A DNA stretch of 8,023 nucleotides from Noviherbaspirillum_A sp963522035 (GTDB taxonomy: Bacteria; Pseudomonadota; Gammaproteobacteria; Burkholderiales; Burkholderiaceae_D), in assembly GCA_963522035.1 (NCBI GenBank), contig CAUQYP010000215.1, forward strand, positions 1 to 8,023, written 5' to 3'. How positions within the stretch are numbered: the first letter of the stretch is position 1; the number at the start of each line of letters is the position of its first letter. A program made the position numbers and the translations under genes. Shown here piece after piece: positions 7,223-8,023 of the stretch. The notes beneath the pieces were generated by a model that was given only the letters and a program-made list of their open reading frames with translations, had not been told where the DNA came from and made no database searches.

Positions 7223-7771
7223 ATGAGTCTCAACGACGTCAATTCAGGCCGCGACGTGCCTAACGATTTCAACGTGATCATCGAAATCCCGATGAACGCC
7301 GACCCGATCAAATACGAAGTCGACAAGGAGTCGGGCGCCATCTTCGTCGACCGCTTCATGGGCACGGCGATGCATTACCCGTGCAACTACGGCTACGTGC
7401 CGAAAACCATTTCCGACGACGGCGACCCGGTCGACGTGCTGGTCATCACCCCGTTCGCGCTGATCCCCGGAGTCGTCGTACGCTGCCGTCCGCTCGGCAT
7501 GCTGAAGATGAGCGACGAGGCCGGCGGTGACGCCAAGGTGCTGGCGGTGCCGGTGGACAAGGTGCTGCCGATCTACAGCCACTGGCAAAAGCCGGAAGAC
7601 CTGAACGACCTGCGCCTGCAGCAGATCCAGCATTTCTTCGAGCATTACAAGGACCTGGAGAAGGGCAAGTGGGTCAAGATCGAGGGCTGGGTCGGCCCGG
7701 AAGAAGCGAAGCAGGAAATCCTGAACGGGATTGCCGCTTATAACAAGCTCGAGGCAGAAGGCAAGGCCTGA
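7223..7771 (+). CDS. ppa: Soluble inorganic pyrophosphatase (family I)
   Basis: Ppa hydrolyses pyrophosphate to two phosphates with Mg2+, pulling DNA, RNA, protein and cofactor synthesis forward; it is a cytosolic enzyme, hexameric in E. coli. The 182-aa sequence aligns with the E. coli enzyme (about 175 aa) with a one-residue offset through most of its length. Active-site residues visible are Glu21, Lys30, Glu32, Arg44, Tyr56, the DGDPVDV signature at 66-72 (Asp66, Asp68, Asp71), Asp98, Asp103, Lys105, Tyr142 and Lys143. The motifs DPIKYE (27-32), YPCNYGY (52-58) and HFFEHYKDLEKGKWVK (137-152) are fully conserved. The ATG has CTGGAA about 7 nt upstream and follows a strong TATAAT box. A GC-rich hairpin lies just after the stop. 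The gene is intact with no sign of transfer. Confidence 0.98.
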   Translation: MSLNDVNSGRDVPNDFNVIIEIPMNADPIKYEVDKESGAIFVDRFMGTAMHYPCNYGYVPKTISDDGDPVDVLVITPFALIPGVVVRCRPLGMLKMSDEAGGDAKVLAVPVDKVLPIYSHWQKPEDLNDLRLQQIQHFFEHYKDLEKGKWVKIEGWVGPEEAKQEILNGIAAYNKLEAEGKA

Positions 7772-7776
7772 GGACG

Positions 7777-7795
7777 CGGCGGGCCCGCCCCGCCG
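7777..7795 (+). terminator. GC-rich hairpin after ppa, possible terminator
   Basis: CGGCGGG (7777-7783) and CCCGCCG (7789-7795) form a perfect 7-bp all-GC stem with a 5-nt loop, beginning 6 bp after the ppa stop. The sequence that follows is AAATCTCCC, without a T-tract, so it does not fit the classic intrinsic terminator; it may protect the 3' end or act with Rho. Confidence 0.45.
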
Positions 7796-7878
7796 AAATC
7801 TCCCGGGTGCGATGCGCTTGCCGCATGTGGCACTTGGCGGCTGTGCCGGCTAAAGCAGTTTCGTGCTGCCCGGCCTGT

Positions 7879-7892
7879 AAGCGATATCGCTT
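7879..7892. promoter_or_regulatory. 14-bp perfect palindrome beside the right repeat array
   Basis: AAGCGATATCGCTT is identical to its own reverse complement over 14 bp. It ends 4 bp before the first unit of the right-hand repeat array. A dimeric protein binding site is one possibility, but no promoter or target gene is visible inside the window. The rest of 7796-7895 holds only short possible stems (ATGCG/CGCAT at 7812-7826, GGCAC/GTGCC at 7829-7847) and no supported gene. Confidence 0.4.
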
Positions 7893-7895
7893 GTT

Positions 7896-7999
7896 GCGCG
7901 CAGCGACATTTGCAGTTGCCCGCGCAGCGACAGTTGCCGTTGCCCGCGCAGCGACAGTTGCGGTTGCTGTTGCCGTTGCTTTTGACGCTGCCTTTGACG
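7896..7999 (+). repeat. Composite repeat array 3' of ppa: three 24-bp units plus a decaying hexamer run
   Basis: Three adjacent 24-bp units lie at 7896-7919, 7920-7943 and 7944-7967. The second is the exact reverse complement of the units at 31-54 and 63-86; the first differs from it at three positions and the third at one. Each carries the core GCGCAGCGACA followed by GTTGCC-like hexamers. After the third unit the 6-bp period continues with increasing divergence (GTTGCC, GTTGCT, TTTGAC, GCTGCC, TTTGAC) to about 7999. The array begins 124 bp beyond the ppa stop and has the same orientation relative to ppa as the left array has to ppc. Read as protein it would give alternating Val-Ala, but no credible gene contains it. 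Confidence 0.9.
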
Positions 8000-8023
8000 T
8001 GGATCCCCGTTAGACGGCGACGC

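Noticed and set aside
7812..7847. Small stems after ppa (ATGCG/CGCAT and GGCAC/GTGCC) as a structured RNA
   Set aside because: Five-base stems are expected by chance in GC-rich DNA, and no known RNA family pattern is recognised.
7807..8013. 68-codon frame with a GTG start spanning the right repeat array (Ala/Val repeats)
   Set aside because: No Shine-Dalgarno, a low-complexity product dictated by the 24-bp and 6-bp repeats, and a non-repeat part without a recognisable domain. Best explained as repeat DNA outside genes.

Overview
This 8.0 kb window is GC-rich bacterial chromosome holding six complete, intact housekeeping genes with almost no spare DNA. The gene order (ppc divergent from hemC-hemD-hemX-hemY, then ppa) and the protein sequences suggest a betaproteobacterium of the Burkholderiales, most likely Oxalobacteraceae (Massilia/Herbaspirillum/Janthinobacterium type). 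That placement is recalled from family knowledge, not from a search.

Layout. Positions 1-86 are a repeat array made of a hexanucleotide run and two copies of a 24-bp unit. Positions 124-3000 (minus strand) encode phosphoenolpyruvate carboxylase. A 95-bp divergent intergenic region (3001-3095) holds G-rich direct repeats, a 7-bp-stem inverted repeat and an extended -10 promoter for hemC. Positions 3096-7118 (plus strand) are a compact hem cluster: hemC (probable TTG start) overlaps hemD by 8 bp, hemD overlaps hemX by 4 bp, and hemY follows 9 bp after hemX. A 104-bp gap carries a perfect TATAAT box, and ppa (soluble inorganic pyrophosphatase) occupies 7223-7771. The last 252 bp hold a GC-rich hairpin, a 14-bp perfect palindrome and a second repeat array built from the same unit as the left one, in inverted orientation.

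How the genes fit together. HemC and HemD are consecutive tetrapyrrole enzymes (porphobilinogen to hydroxymethylbilane to uroporphyrinogen III). HemX and HemY are inner-membrane proteins that travel with them but are not themselves established catalysts of the pathway. Ppc replenishes oxaloacetate for the TCA cycle, and Ppa hydrolyses the pyrophosphate released by biosynthesis. Both look separately transcribed from the hem cluster.

No defence, mobile, secretion or otherwise new multi-gene system is visible. The least explained signal is the composite repeat (core GCGCAGCGACA followed by a variable run of GTTGCC-like hexamers). It lies just beyond the 3' end of both outer genes, in the same orientation relative to each gene, so it brackets the locus as an inverted repeat about 7.8 kb apart.
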